DNA from: Paenibacillus taichungensis
GTDB lineage: Bacteria; Bacillota; Bacilli; Paenibacillales; Paenibacillaceae
Assembly: GCF_003287275.1 (NCBI RefSeq)
Contig: NZ_QEVW01000012.1
Span: forward strand, 248,001 to 312,000
DNA: 64,000 nucleotides
Reading direction: 5' to 3'
Shown: positions 54,106 through 62,941 of the stretch, in pieces
Layout of the letters: every line of letters starts with the position of its first letter
Position numbering within the stretch: position 1 is the stretch's first letter
Notes under the pieces: model-generated
Databases searched by the model: none
What the model was told of the DNA's origin: nothing
Seen by the model: the letters and a program-made list of their open reading frames with translations, nothing else
Translations under genes and position numbers: made by a program

Positions 54106-55197
54106 TTGACCAATGTGCAAAAAGAGATTGACCGACGCAAGCTGGATGACAAACTGCCTTCCATGCCTTGGTTCGTTCAGCAATTCATTGACTATAAATT
54201 ACCCGATTTATCTCCTTCAACTTTGCTTGAATATTTAAGGGATTATGAAGCCTTCTTTGGCTGGTTACGCGCGGAAGGATTATCCGAAGCAAGCTCCAAT
54301 AAGGAAGTTACATTGCTTGAACTGGAAGTCCTTCGAATGGAATCAGTGACATCATATCGATTATTTTTGGCCACCAAGCGTGAAGGAGCCAACTCCAGAA
54401 TCACGGTTTCCCGCAAGCTTTCTTCTCTGCGTTCACTCTTTCATTATTTAAGTCAGATTGCGGAAGACGAAGATTTCTACCCCCTGCTGAAACGAAATAT
54501 TATGGCGAAGATTGAGATCAAACGTACCCATAAACCCAAAGATACAGCAGCCAAACTAAAGGGTAAACTTCTGGAGGAAGAAGAGTTACTGGAGTTTATC
54601 GGATACATCCTTGAAGGATATGCCGTGGATATGGAAAAGAACAAACAGGCGATTTACTCGCATGACCTAAACAAAGAACGAGATGCCTGCATCGCCAGCC
54701 TCATTCTGAATTCGGGTCTGCGTGTATCTGAAGTGGTGAACCTGAACGTGGATGATCTGGACCTCAACAATAAGCTGCTGTATGTATATCGCAAAGGTAA
54801 TAATGATGAGACGTTTAAGACGCCAGTGTATTTTAGAGAACAAGCCAAGGATGAACTCGCAACCTATATCAATCTGCGCCAGTCACGTTACCGCACACCC
54901 AAACGGGAAAAAGGCTTGTTTATCGCTCTTCGCAATGGAGAGTCAGAAGGAAGTCGGATGACCAAACGAGCCATACAGGCCATGATCATGAAGTACGCCA
55001 AACAATTTGGCAAGCCGTACCTGACTGTGCATAAATTGCGCCATTCTTTTGCGACCGACTATTATTTGCAAAATGATATCTATAAAACGAAGGAACAGCT
55101 TGGACACGCTTCTACGGAAACAACCGAAATTTACGCGCACCTCACGGATAAAACGATGTCTGAAGCGATTGAACGACGTACAGATGATGGGATGTAG
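54106..55197 (+). CDS. xerS: Site-specific tyrosine recombinase XerS
   Basis: About 363 aa. The N-terminal SAM-like core-binding domain spans residues 20-150, and the catalytic domain has Arg in LILNSGLRVSEV, Lys in YRKGNN, HKLRH, HAS and the nucleophilic Tyr in TTEIYAH. It matches the single-recombinase XerS system of Firmicutes that resolves chromosome dimers. The start is uncertain: a TTG (LTNVQKEIDRR) follows GGGGGTG at 6 nt, while an ATG 15 bp earlier lacks a site. No dif-like site was recognised beside the gene. Confidence 0.87.
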   Translation: MTNVQKEIDRRKLDDKLPSMPWFVQQFIDYKLPDLSPSTLLEYLRDYEAFFGWLRAEGLSEASSNKEVTLLELEVLRMESVTSYRLFLATKREGANSRITVSRKLSSLRSLFHYLSQIAEDEDFYPLLKRNIMAKIEIKRTHKPKDTAAKLKGKLLEEEELLEFIGYILEGYAVDMEKNKQAIYSHDLNKERDACIASLILNSGLRVSEVVNLNVDDLDLNNKLLYVYRKGNNDETFKTPVYFREQAKDELATYINLRQSRYRTPKREKGLFIALRNGESEGSRMTKRAIQAMIMKYAKQFGKPYLTVHKLRHSFATDYYLQNDIYKTKEQLGHASTETTEIYAHLTDKTMSEAIERRTDDGM

Positions 55198-55254
55198 CCT
55201 ATTGATGCAACTCAGCATGCAGATTTATTAGATCCATTACAAGGTAACTTAAAA

Positions 55255-55293
55255 AAGCGATTCTTCCAAGAGAATGTCTTGAAAGGATCGCTT
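55255..55293 (+). terminator. Intrinsic terminator of xerS
   Basis: AAGCGAT-CTT-CAAGA against TCTTG-AAG-ATCGCTT with small bulges; short T-rich tail. Confidence 0.7.
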
Positions 55294-55378
55294 CTTCATA
55301 TTTATTGCTTCGCAAAATTAATAAAACATACTCTTTTCCTTACATTTCATTTCATTAGTTTACATAATAATTATTTCG

Positions 55379-55924
55379 TCATAATTTTCTTTTTTCTTCG
55401 TGACACTCAAGCGAAACCAGCCATCTTGCTATATCCCCTGTCTCAAGAACAGAATGCCAAACAAGGTTCTCTCTTACCTCCATATATTCTTTCTTATCAT
55501 GCACCAGCCATGAAACAATCCCAATTACATCCTGTAACGTCTCGATCAGAGAAAAGTCTTTTTCTTCACGGACCATGACTAATTTGGGATATGGCGCTTG
55601 TTTGTATCCCTCAATGAGAATCCAGTCGTACGCTGATAGATATTTTATCATGTCTTCCAACGAAGTCGCTTGTCTTTCAATGAGTGCGGTACGTTTCTCC
55701 GACATAACAACGACTGCATCGGCCCCTGCTTGAGCAAAGCCGTAGGAATCGGTTCCTTCGTGATCCATCTCAAAATGATCATGTCCATCATGTTTAATTA
55801 CAGCCACTCTTCGTCCAGCAGAAGTAAGGTAGCGAGTAAGTGCAGCAATTAAGGTGCTTTTGCCTGTGTTTTTATATCCAACAATCTGCATGATATATGG
55901 TGAACTGCTGCTTATTTCAGACAT
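55379..55924 (-). CDS. mobB: Molybdopterin-guanine dinucleotide biosynthesis adaptor protein MobB
   Basis: A 181-aa P-loop GTPase-like protein: Walker A in QIVGYKNTGKSTL, KHDGHDHFEMDHEGTDSYGFAQAGADAVVV and LIEGYKQAPYPKLVMVR match MobB. It assists MobA in forming the guanine dinucleotide form of molybdenum cofactor. The start ATG (MSEISSSS) follows AGGTAGGTCATAC, 7 bp after the moeA stop. Confidence 0.92.
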   Translation of the reverse strand: MSEISSSSPYIMQIVGYKNTGKSTLIAALTRYLTSAGRRVAVIKHDGHDHFEMDHEGTDSYGFAQAGADAVVVMSEKRTALIERQATSLEDMIKYLSAYDWILIEGYKQAPYPKLVMVREEKDFSLIETLQDVIGIVSWLVHDKKEYMEVRENLVWHSVLETGDIARWLVSLECHEEKRKL

Positions 55925-55931
55925 GTATGAC

Positions 55932-57227
55932 CTACCTGACATGACCCGTGGGAAGTCTGAGAATTTGAACCTGTTCACCAGCAGGAATGCCTTTTTTCTC
56001 AGGCGGAACAATGATCAGGCAGTCGCTATCTTTAATAGTAATCATGACACTGGATTCGTCCACACGCGATGCTGAAGGTTTAGCATACACCCTTCCGTTT
56101 CGTATCTCTGTCCGTCCGCGTACAAAGCGCGTGAAATTGTTGACCTTCGTATAGTCATCATCCAATATCGCTGTCCATTCTTCCAAATATGGATGAGCAT
56201 CAGCCTGCATCGTACGAATCGTTGGCCGAACAAATAACTCAAAGCCGACAAAACAAGCCCCCGGATTGCCCGAAAGTGCAAATAGCAGCTTGTCATTAAC
56301 CACAGCAGCCGTCGTAACACTGCCGGGACGCATGGTCACTTTGTTAAACAGCATCTCCATATTCCCTTCCCGAACCAGGTCACCCATAATATCATAATCC
56401 CCAACCGATACCCCACCTGTTGTGACCACCATATCATTATGTTCAAGCGCTTCTGTAAGCTTCATACGTGCCGTATCTACATCATCGGCAATCGAACCAT
56501 ACATAACCGGCTCACCCCCCGCTTCAACGACCAGAGAACGAAGCATATAGCTGTTACTGTTCCGAATACGCCCAGGTTGCAATGGCTCGTCCACCTCCAA
56601 CAACTCTGTACCTGTTGCAAAAATGGCTACCTTGGGGCGTTTGTATACAGGCACTTGACCTACGCCGAATGTCGCCAGCACGGATTGTTCACCTGCCTGA
56701 ATAATCGTTCCTGCTTCCAGCAGCAATTGGCCCTCATGAACTTCCAATCCAATTGGCGTAATGTTAGCATCAGGCTGAATATGGCGCTTAAGAGCAATCC
56801 ATTGTTCCCCATGCTCTTCTTTACTTTCAGTCATCTCCATCATAACAACAGCATCTGCACCTTCCGGCACCTGAGCTCCTGTCATGATCCGAGCAGCTGT
56901 ACCTGATGTAATCGTAAGATCCGATGTATACCCGCATGGAATTTCATCAATGATACGAAGCCAAATCTGCTGCTCGCTGGATGCTTCAATCGTATCCGAA
57001 CTCAGAATCGCGAATCCATCCATTCCGGAACGACGAAAGAATGGGTAAGGATGGGGAGCATGAATCGTCTCAGCAAGCGTTCGACCATGTGCTTGCTCAA
57101 GTGTTACTTTTTCTGTTGAACCCAAACCGACATGAGCAGCAACTTTCGCCTGCGCATCCGTTACTTGTATAGCTTTACGGATAAATTTCGAAGTCGTCAT
57201 ATCCGTTGAATGTGAATTTATTTTCAA
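55932..57227 (-). CDS. moeA: Molybdopterin molybdenumtransferase MoeA
   Basis: A 431-aa enzyme that inserts molybdate into adenylated molybdopterin. FFRRSGMDGFAI, GTAARIMTGAQVPEGADAVVMME, IFATGTELLE and VTTGGVSVGDYD are MoeA landmarks, and LSGNPGACFVGFELFVRP follows. The start is TTG after AGGGAGG. It forms an operon with mobB. Confidence 0.94.
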   Translation of the reverse strand: MKINSHSTDMTTSKFIRKAIQVTDAQAKVAAHVGLGSTEKVTLEQAHGRTLAETIHAPHPYPFFRRSGMDGFAILSSDTIEASSEQQIWLRIIDEIPCGYTSDLTITSGTAARIMTGAQVPEGADAVVMMEMTESKEEHGEQWIALKRHIQPDANITPIGLEVHEGQLLLEAGTIIQAGEQSVLATFGVGQVPVYKRPKVAIFATGTELLEVDEPLQPGRIRNSNSYMLRSLVVEAGGEPVMYGSIADDVDTARMKLTEALEHNDMVVTTGGVSVGDYDIMGDLVREGNMEMLFNKVTMRPGSVTTAAVVNDKLLFALSGNPGACFVGFELFVRPTIRTMQADAHPYLEEWTAILDDDYTKVNNFTRFVRGRTEIRNGRVYAKPSASRVDESSVMITIKDSDCLIIVPPEKKGIPAGEQVQILRLPTGHVR

Positions 57228-57373
57228 TGGTGATAGAACCTCCCTGAGTCATTTGTTCATATTTAAAAAGTGTAGCCCGAAAGCTAGGTCATGACAAGTA
57301 CTCTCCAACATCCCATTCACATGAAAGACGAATCGTCAGTCCATAATATGTAAGAGAAAAGGAGCTGATCTTA

Positions 57374-57664
57374 TTGAACCAACGATGCGAATTATGTGGA
57401 AGGGAGCCCGTCGAGACAACAGTTCATCACCTGACACCTAAAGAAATGGGCGGAACACACATGCCTACTGCCGATCTCTGTATCCCTTGCCACAAACAAA
57501 TTCATTCTCTATATACGAATCGCGATATTATTACCTTAGGTTTAACCGAGATACAGGCGCTAAGGAAAGATGAGCGCATCGCTCCTTATATCCGCTGGAT
57601 TCGCAAACAACCTGCCACAACCATTCCTCGTGTTCGAAAGTCTCATCATGTCCGCAAATCGTAA
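57374..57664 (+). CDS. Small HNH-type zinc-site protein
   Basis: A 96-aa protein: CELC at residues 5-8, VHHLTPKEMGG, then LCIPCHKQIHSLY, the order of an HNH nuclease (zinc CxxC...CxxC with HH and H). The tail is basic. Function is unknown; related short HNH proteins are common in Bacillales chromosomes. The start is TTG after AAAGGAGCTGATC. Confidence 0.78.
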   Translation: MNQRCELCGREPVETTVHHLTPKEMGGTHMPTADLCIPCHKQIHSLYTNRDIITLGLTEIQALRKDERIAPYIRWIRKQPATTIPRVRKSHHVRKS

Positions 57665-57777
57665 AACAAAAAGAACAGCATCCAAGGTCATGTTCAGTGG
57701 CATAGCTCGCTCCACCTTACCTTTTCACTGTTCTTCTGCTAATGCTTTAATATTGCGGGTCCCATTCATGAGAAGTG

Positions 57778-58524
57778 CTACCTACGCCTCATAATTCGGC
57801 CGCCGCCAACCCTCGTTTTGGGCTTTTTATAGGAACTCTTCGGTGAGTCAAATAATCCTCCAAGGCCGCCACTACTTTTATTACGATCAATTGTGCCTTT
57901 GCTTTGTTCCTTATTCCGGCTGAATAATCCTCCACCGGAGCCTACGCTTGAATCCTTATCGCTGCCACGACGGGTAATCGATCCTTTTCGGTCAACGGTA
58001 ATCGGGGGAGCAACCTTTTTATCGCTGCTCGTCGGTGTCCGATAGGATCCTTCCCTTGGCTTATACGTGTCCTTGTTCGTATACCCCCGATACGTACCTG
58101 CCCCTCTACCCCCGAACGAATCAAACAAATTACCGATTAATGTTGCGGTTAAGTACCCTTGCAAAAAGGACGAATCATAATTCTGCCGAACATATTCCTT
58201 TGAATCCACCTCAACCAAGGTGTCTTCCGCGTTATTCGGGTCTTGCTGCAAATGATAATACTGGTCCTGATACACCAGGAACATCCGCTCTGTATTTTCC
58301 GCCGAGATCTGATCCGGCTTCCGCTGTTCAGATAATTCCTGAGCAACCTCTGGAACGGTGCGATCGGCAGCTCGGTACACATAGGATGTCGTATTACCAC
58401 TGCCGCTGACCGATTCAAGCGGATATGTGTCCTGAACGGAAGGTGCTCCGCACGCGGACAGCAGGGACATCACAAGGCTGAGGACCAGCATTAATTTTAA
58501 TCCATGTGCCAAGCGCTTTTTCAT
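57778..58524 (-). CDS. DUF4247-domain lipoprotein
   Basis: A 248-aa lipoprotein (LVMSLLSAC lipobox) with a conserved N-terminal domain to about residue 150 and a long Gly/Ser/Arg/Lys-rich tail ending MRRR. It matches DUF4247 proteins of Paenibacillus, whose function is unknown. It is the third gene of DUF350-DUF4178-DUF4247. Confidence 0.75.
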   Translation of the reverse strand: MKKRLAHGLKLMLVLSLVMSLLSACGAPSVQDTYPLESVSGSGNTTSYVYRAADRTVPEVAQELSEQRKPDQISAENTERMFLVYQDQYYHLQQDPNNAEDTLVEVDSKEYVRQNYDSSFLQGYLTATLIGNLFDSFGGRGAGTYRGYTNKDTYKPREGSYRTPTSSDKKVAPPITVDRKGSITRRGSDKDSSVGSGGGLFSRNKEQSKGTIDRNKSSGGLGGLFDSPKSSYKKPKTRVGGGRIMRRR

Positions 58525-58535
58525 TGGAACCTCTC

Positions 58536-59048
58536 CTAGCTCGAACGAATCACTTTGATATCCGCAGGAAGAATGGACTCACCCTCATACAGCGTAAATC
58601 TTCTGTCTTGCCACTCCACACGCAATAGCATGTTATCATCAGACTGATATTGCCATACTAATTGTTCCCCAGCCTGACCATAGGGTGTCCTGCCTGCAGT
58701 GGTTACCATTCCTCCGTATTCTTCCTCCAGATGATACGCACGTCCATCCAAATCCAGCAATGTAGGCACCTCATCTGGTGCATCGAGACGGCCATCAATT
58801 GGTGTATAGAGGGCATACCGGGTCATTTCCCGTTCTTCAATATGCAAATGTCGGATTGCCGTGCCATCCTGCAACGTGAGGACAGCTGCATTTCGCGCTC
58901 GATGATGTACCCGCCCAACAACTTCATAGGTGACCAGCGAAACCTCACAGATATCACCAGGCGCCAGCTGAAGCATTGTTTTCTCTACCTTAGGCGGTTC
59001 AGGTTTGGCTATTATCCCTTTAATCCGTTTCCACACACTCATACCCAT
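58536..59048 (-). CDS. DUF4178-domain protein
   Basis: A 170-aa cytosolic protein; LAPGDICEVSLVTYEVVGRVHHRARNA followed by WEYQ-type beta repeats (VWQYQSDDNMLLRVEWQDRRFTLYEGE) suggests a DUF4178 beta-rich domain. Function is unknown. It lies 17 bp after the DUF350 gene and 11 bp before the DUF4247 gene. Confidence 0.72.
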   Translation of the reverse strand: MGMSVWKRIKGIIAKPEPPKVEKTMLQLAPGDICEVSLVTYEVVGRVHHRARNAAVLTLQDGTAIRHLHIEEREMTRYALYTPIDGRLDAPDEVPTLLDLDGRAYHLEEEYGGMVTTAGRTPYGQAGEQLVWQYQSDDNMLLRVEWQDRRFTLYEGESILPADIKVIRSS

Positions 59049-59065
59049 TACTCCTGTTCTTTATC

Positions 59066-59467
59066 TTATAAACAAGCTGCAATAATTAATGCGCCCACGA
59101 TATGTAGTGCACCTGAGAACAAACCATAACCTGTCTTGCCCTGCTGTATTCCTGTATCCAGATCCAGGTTAGCCCATCTCCGGATCATAAAGTGAACCAC
59201 ACTCTCCAGTATCAACAAAATGACAAAGGAAACAACGGATACCAGCAACGCTTCTCCAAGATGACCCGCTGTCGAAATGGAGGTAGCGAGTACATACCCT
59301 TGAGCAAACAGCTTCATAACCATACGTGTCGTAACGGCCATATTGCCCGCCTTGACTTCGGCAAAATCCTTATACTTCGTGAATAAAGAATCCACATACA
59401 TTAAGACAAACAGCAAAACCGAACCCGATAACGTCCAGACCAGCATTGCCAAAATGTTCAAATCCAT
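59066..59467 (-). CDS. DUF350 (YjfL-like) membrane protein
   Basis: A 133-aa protein with four membrane helices in two repeats; LFVLMYVDSLFTKYKDFAEVKAGNMAVTTRMVMKLFAQGYVLA matches DUF350. Genome-context work links DUF350 and DUF4178 genes with PspA and polyamine-related genes; pspA is the next gene upstream here, behind a hairpin. Confidence 0.78.
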   Translation of the reverse strand: MDLNILAMLVWTLSGSVLLFVLMYVDSLFTKYKDFAEVKAGNMAVTTRMVMKLFAQGYVLATSISTAGHLGEALLVSVVSFVILLILESVVHFMIRRWANLDLDTGIQQGKTGYGLFSGALHIVGALIIAACL

Positions 59468-59503
59468 TTACATAGCCCCCACATCTCAACATGAACCGCA
59501 ATT

Positions 59504-59538
59504 AAAAGCGAAGGAGAAACGCTGGTCTCTCCTCCGCT
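59504..59538 (-). terminator. Intrinsic terminator between pspA and the DUF350 operon
   Basis: Minus strand AGCG-AGGAGA against TCTCCT-CGCT with small internal loops, followed by TTTTAATT. Confidence 0.6.
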
Positions 59539-59563
59539 GGTGCCCCTGCTTGCTTACAAGGTT

Positions 59564-60235
59564 TTAGTTCTTATTTTCGTATTGCTTCATCAACGCTGCC
59601 AGTTCATCCTCAACAGCCTGATCTTTGCCCAGCTTCTCGAACTCATCATCCAGTGATTTACCTTTGGACGACATCTCATTGCTGGCTTCAGCCTGAGCTT
59701 CCATCTGCATCATTTTTTCTTCCATACGCTTCATGCCGGCACTTGCAGTATCGGAGCCAAATCCGTTCAGCGCCTTGTTGATTTCGGTTTGAGCTTTTGC
59801 CGCGTTGTAGCGCGCAACCAATGTTTCACGTTTATTTTTCATTTGCGTCAATTGTTTACGCATTTCGTCCAGCTTGCCACGAAGGTTATCGGCAGAAGCC
59901 TTGTTTTGGTCATAGCTTGTTTTGTATTCGGCCATCTTCTCTTCAGCGACCTTCTTCTCTTCCAGTGCCCGACGGGCCAAATCCATATTCTGTGCACGCG
60001 CTGCTGTATGTGCTTGCTCCTCACGTTTCTTCACGAGAGCTTCCTGTTCTTCAAACAGCTGCTTGAATTTCTTCTCGATGGCAATCTGAGCAGCAACAGC
60101 TTTCTCCGCATCTTCCAAATCTTCCTGCATATCCCGGATATATTGATCCGTCATCTTGATCGGATCTTCTGCCTTGTCAATAATAGAGTTAATGTTAGAC
60201 ATCGTTAAATCGCGCAATCTTTTGAAAATGGACAT
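59564..60235 (-). CDS. pspA: PspA/IM30-family membrane-stress protein
   Basis: A 223-aa almost wholly helical coiled-coil protein. MSIFKRLRDLTMSNINSIIDKAEDPIKMTDQYIRDMQEDL is the PspA/LiaH N-terminal amphipathic helix and hairpin. It coats and repairs damaged cytoplasmic membrane as an ESCRT-III-like polymer. The start is ATG after AGGAGGAATACC; an upstream frame is not used. Confidence 0.92.
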   Translation of the reverse strand: MSIFKRLRDLTMSNINSIIDKAEDPIKMTDQYIRDMQEDLEDAEKAVAAQIAIEKKFKQLFEEQEALVKKREEQAHTAARAQNMDLARRALEEKKVAEEKMAEYKTSYDQNKASADNLRGKLDEMRKQLTQMKNKRETLVARYNAAKAQTEINKALNGFGSDTASAGMKRMEEKMMQMEAQAEASNEMSSKGKSLDDEFEKLGKDQAVEDELAALMKQYENKN

Positions 60236-60364
60236 TATGGTATTCCTCCTAGTCGATAGTTCATCCTTGTATATAATCATACATACGTGGCAATGTTCTA
60301 CTCGTTTCAATTTTAACAAAAAAAATCATAAAAAACGATTTTAGCCTGCCTAGCCTATATGGAA

Positions 60365-60709
60365 CTATTGAATCAATCGACCCGTTTGGCACAGCTCTTC
60401 ATCAAGCAGTTTCTCTGCAGTCTGCACAATCTCATCAATCTGCATCCGCGTAATTGCATCAAAGTGAATCCCCATCACTACGGTAACGGTTACCTTTAAA
60501 TGAAGGGCAGCCTTACGTGCTAATCTCTCACACAGTTCTTGTTCTTTATGTCCTGGAATATGGACTGTAGCCCCACTCACTCGTTCACGGTCTGGATAAA
60601 ATGTGGCTACTGCTCCAATATGTGATCTACCTCCAGTTACCATAAACACTTTGTCTTCCCCTGCCTCAATCACCTGTAAACGAACGGAGTTTAAATCGTA
60701 GGTACTCAT
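60365..60709 (-). CDS. LpdD-like (prenyl-flavin decarboxylase accessory) protein
   Basis: A 114-aa soluble protein. VTGGRSHIGAVATFYP, HIPGHKEQELCERLARKAA and GIHFDAITRMQIDEI fit the LpdD/gallate-decarboxylase subunit D family, which helps mature UbiD-type decarboxylases. No ubiD or ubiX gene is in the window, so its partner is unknown. The start ATG follows GGTGGAGCAGG. Confidence 0.55.
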   Translation of the reverse strand: MSTYDLNSVRLQVIEAGEDKVFMVTGGRSHIGAVATFYPDRERVSGATVHIPGHKEQELCERLARKAALHLKVTVTVVMGIHFDAITRMQIDEIVQTAEKLLDEELCQTGRLIQ

Positions 60710-60877
60710 CCTGCTCCACCTGTCCTTTTAAATATGTAATATGTATATGTAATATGTAATGGTGGAATTATGGCTCCAATTTAATGATTCAGCAGTGAAA
60801 CATCTCACATCATGCATAAATACGGATGGCCCCGGGCATACCATAGAGAACGCAATTTGGGAAAAGGAGGCACGAAC

Positions 60878-61666
60878 ATGCGTATACGCCTCATCATGTT
60901 ATCCATCATGGTCATTCTTCTGGGAGGAAGTTATGCTCCTGCTCAGTTATGGGCTTCTTCAAGCCCGCAAACCGAACCTGCTTCGAAATCTGATTCTCCT
61001 GAAGAAGAACAGTTGACGCTGGGACAACTCAGACAGAAATATGCAGATACGTTCAAAACCAATGGCCCCTCAACAAAAAAGGTTGCTCTGACTTTTGATG
61101 ACGTACCTGATCCCCGTTTCACCCCGCAGGTCCTGGATATTTTAAAAAAATATAAGGTGCGGGCTACGTTTTTCATCGTGGGACATCGCGCTGAGAAACA
61201 TCCGGATTTAGTGAAACGCATGGTGAAGGAAGGGCATATTGTTGGCAATCACAGCTACAATCACCCGGAGTTCAGTAAGTTATCCATGAATGCATTTCGC
61301 AAACAAATCTTACATACCGGGGACATTATTCGAAATCTGGTGGGTTACACTCCCAAAATGATTCGTCCACCTTATGGTGACATTAACGAGCAACAGCTGC
61401 AATGGGCTGCTAAACAACATTACAGCATTGTGAACTGGAACGTCGATTCTCTGGACTGGAAGGGCCTCACCAAAGAGGAAGTCAAACAAAACATCCTGTC
61501 CGCCGTCAAACCGGGTTCCATTGTGCTTCAGCATGCAGGTGGAGGTGTAGGATCGAAGCTAAATGGGTCCATCGAGGCGTTGCCTGAAGTTATCGAGGAA
61601 TTGCGAAACCGCGGGTATGAGCTGGTGACTTTGGACGAAATGCTGGAACTGCCAAAGGGTAAATAG
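60878..61666 (+). CDS. Secreted polysaccharide deacetylase (NodB domain)
   Basis: A 262-aa exported enzyme: signal peptide (MRIRLIMLSIMVILLGGSYA), then the NodB domain with TFDDVPDPRF (motif 1), HSYNHPE (metal His pair), RPPYGD (motif 3), WNVDSLDW (motif 4) and VLQHAGG (motif 5). It should deacetylate peptidoglycan or chitin-type sugars in the cell wall. Motif 1 usually reads TFDDGPD; the Gly to Val change is unusual, but the two catalytic Asp residues remain. The start ATG follows AAAAGGAGGCACGAAC. Confidence 0.9.
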   Translation: MRIRLIMLSIMVILLGGSYAPAQLWASSSPQTEPASKSDSPEEEQLTLGQLRQKYADTFKTNGPSTKKVALTFDDVPDPRFTPQVLDILKKYKVRATFFIVGHRAEKHPDLVKRMVKEGHIVGNHSYNHPEFSKLSMNAFRKQILHTGDIIRNLVGYTPKMIRPPYGDINEQQLQWAAKQHYSIVNWNVDSLDWKGLTKEEVKQNILSAVKPGSIVLQHAGGGVGSKLNGSIEALPEVIEELRNRGYELVTLDEMLELPKGK

Positions 61667-61695
61667 GTCAAGGAATTCAGAAGTCGGATTTTACA

Positions 61696-61741
61696 AAAGG
61701 GTGTTCTTCAATCACGATATCGTGATTGAAGAACACCCTTT
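61696..61741. terminator. Perfect 46-bp palindrome, bidirectional terminator
   Basis: A perfect inverted repeat with arms of 23 bp from AAAGGGTGTTC to GAACACCCTTT and centre CGATATCG, between the convergent deacetylase and LysM/3D genes. Confidence 0.85.
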
Positions 61742-61800
61742 ATTGTTTAATTTAGATGTAGTTGGAGTCACATATGATGATGTGCAGCTAAGCTTTGATT

Positions 61801-62457
61801 TTATTTCAAAATGTAAAGTTCAACATCCTGAATACCAAAGGTATTTACGGATTGCTTGCTGCCAGGAATAAAGATATCAATCTTGTGCCCTTTTATGGCA
61901 CCACCCACATCACGAGCCGTAGCGACGAATGCCTGTTTGGGCAGTCCTGGATGTGTATGACCTGTCACCAGTACCTTTGTACCCAATGGAATAATACTCG
62001 GGTCTACTGCGATCGTGCCCAGTTCAAGCGGATTACCGAAGTAATCTACAGCACCCCATCCTCCATTTTCAGAAGCATCAGAAGAGTATGCCGTTGCTTT
62101 GACGTCAACAGTTTTGCTGTAATCAAACGTTTTTCCCCAGGCTTGTACAACTTTACTATCTGCATTAACGTCAAGGCTTGCGGCAGTTACCGTTTTAGCT
62201 GCTGCAGCAGAAGCTGTGTTCGTTGTTTTACCAGGGATCGTGATTTTCAAACCACCATAAATGTTGTAGGCTGAAATGTCATTATTAGCTTTAATAAGAG
62301 CGTTAAGTCCAACTCCATATTGTTTGGATAAGGTGTAGAAGGTATCCCCCTCTTTGGCCACATGAACTGAATCAGCATGAGCCGGAACGGCCTGAATGAG
62401 CATTGCTGCTGTCAGCAAAGCTGTTGCTGTTTTGGCTATACGTTTCTTGTTAATCAT
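61801..62457 (-). CDS. LysM and 3D-domain cell-wall protein (YocH-like)
   Basis: A 218-aa exported protein: signal peptide (cut after AHA), LysM repeat (VHVAKEGDTFYTLSKQYG...ITIPG), an Ala/Thr linker, and a C-terminal 3D domain (GTIAVDPSIIPLGTKVLV, ARDVGGAIKGHKIDIF) with its three conserved Asp. Relatives such as YocH are wall-associated muralytic enzymes with a lytic-transglycosylase-like barrel. The gene is preceded by a c-di-AMP riboswitch, which in Bacillales lowers such genes when c-di-AMP is high. Confidence 0.92.
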   Translation of the reverse strand: MINKKRIAKTATALLTAAMLIQAVPAHADSVHVAKEGDTFYTLSKQYGVGLNALIKANNDISAYNIYGGLKITIPGKTTNTASAAAAKTVTAASLDVNADSKVVQAWGKTFDYSKTVDVKATAYSSDASENGGWGAVDYFGNPLELGTIAVDPSIIPLGTKVLVTGHTHPGLPKQAFVATARDVGGAIKGHKIDIFIPGSKQSVNTFGIQDVELYILK

Positions 62458-62473
62458 GGTCTTCCTCCCTCAT

Positions 62474-62650
62474 TATGCCTGCGAAGTTAGTTGTCGGATT
62501 CGGATGGAGGAAACCACCCTATAGGTTCAATTACATTAATAATTTTATGTAGCCCTAATTCACCCCAAGCCGTGTGCAAATGAATCTTCCCCAAGCACAC
62601 TCTGCATCGTTACATCCCCCACACTCCCAACTCCGGAAGTTTCGGCAGGA
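62474..62650 (-). ncRNA. ydaO/yuaA-type c-di-AMP riboswitch
   Basis: On the minus strand it keeps the ydaO core: TGCCGAAAC, CTTGGGGTGAATTAGGGCT, and CCGAATCCGACAACTAAC before TTCGCAGGCAT. CCTGC near the 5' end and GCAGG at the 3' end can form P1. It lies 17 bp upstream of the LysM/3D gene. ydaO riboswitches are typical of wall-hydrolase and potassium-transport genes. Confidence 0.9.
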
Positions 62651-62832
62651 ACAAATATATCACAATTTTGTAACCAAGAGTCGTAGTAAATGTTACCATC
62701 TCGCTAATTCACTTCAATACTTTTGCTGAATTCAAGCGGTTTTTTCAAAAAAATGTCTATTTGAGCTTATATCGTTGATGACAGAAACGTTACTTTTTAT
62801 GTATATCTGTAAGTATCCTCCCATAACAAACA

Positions 62833-62861
62833 ATCCCTGCCGACGGGTCGTCGGCAGGGAT
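62833..62861 (-). terminator. Intrinsic terminator of the amino-acid ABC transporter operon
   Basis: ATCCCTGCCGAC against GTCGGCAGGGAT with a 5-nt loop, followed by TTGTTTGTT on the minus strand. Confidence 0.9.
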
Positions 62862-62941
62862 CTATGAGGTGATGAAATTCTCATACGCAGTATAGATTTT
62901 GCATTTTTATCCTAATCTTCATCCTTAATAACTTGGATGGA

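Noticed and set aside
60731-60760. Short tandem AATATGTAATATG-like repeats upstream of the deacetylase
   Set aside because: Only a few imperfect 7-bp units in an AT-rich gap; probably low-complexity sequence, not a CRISPR or element.
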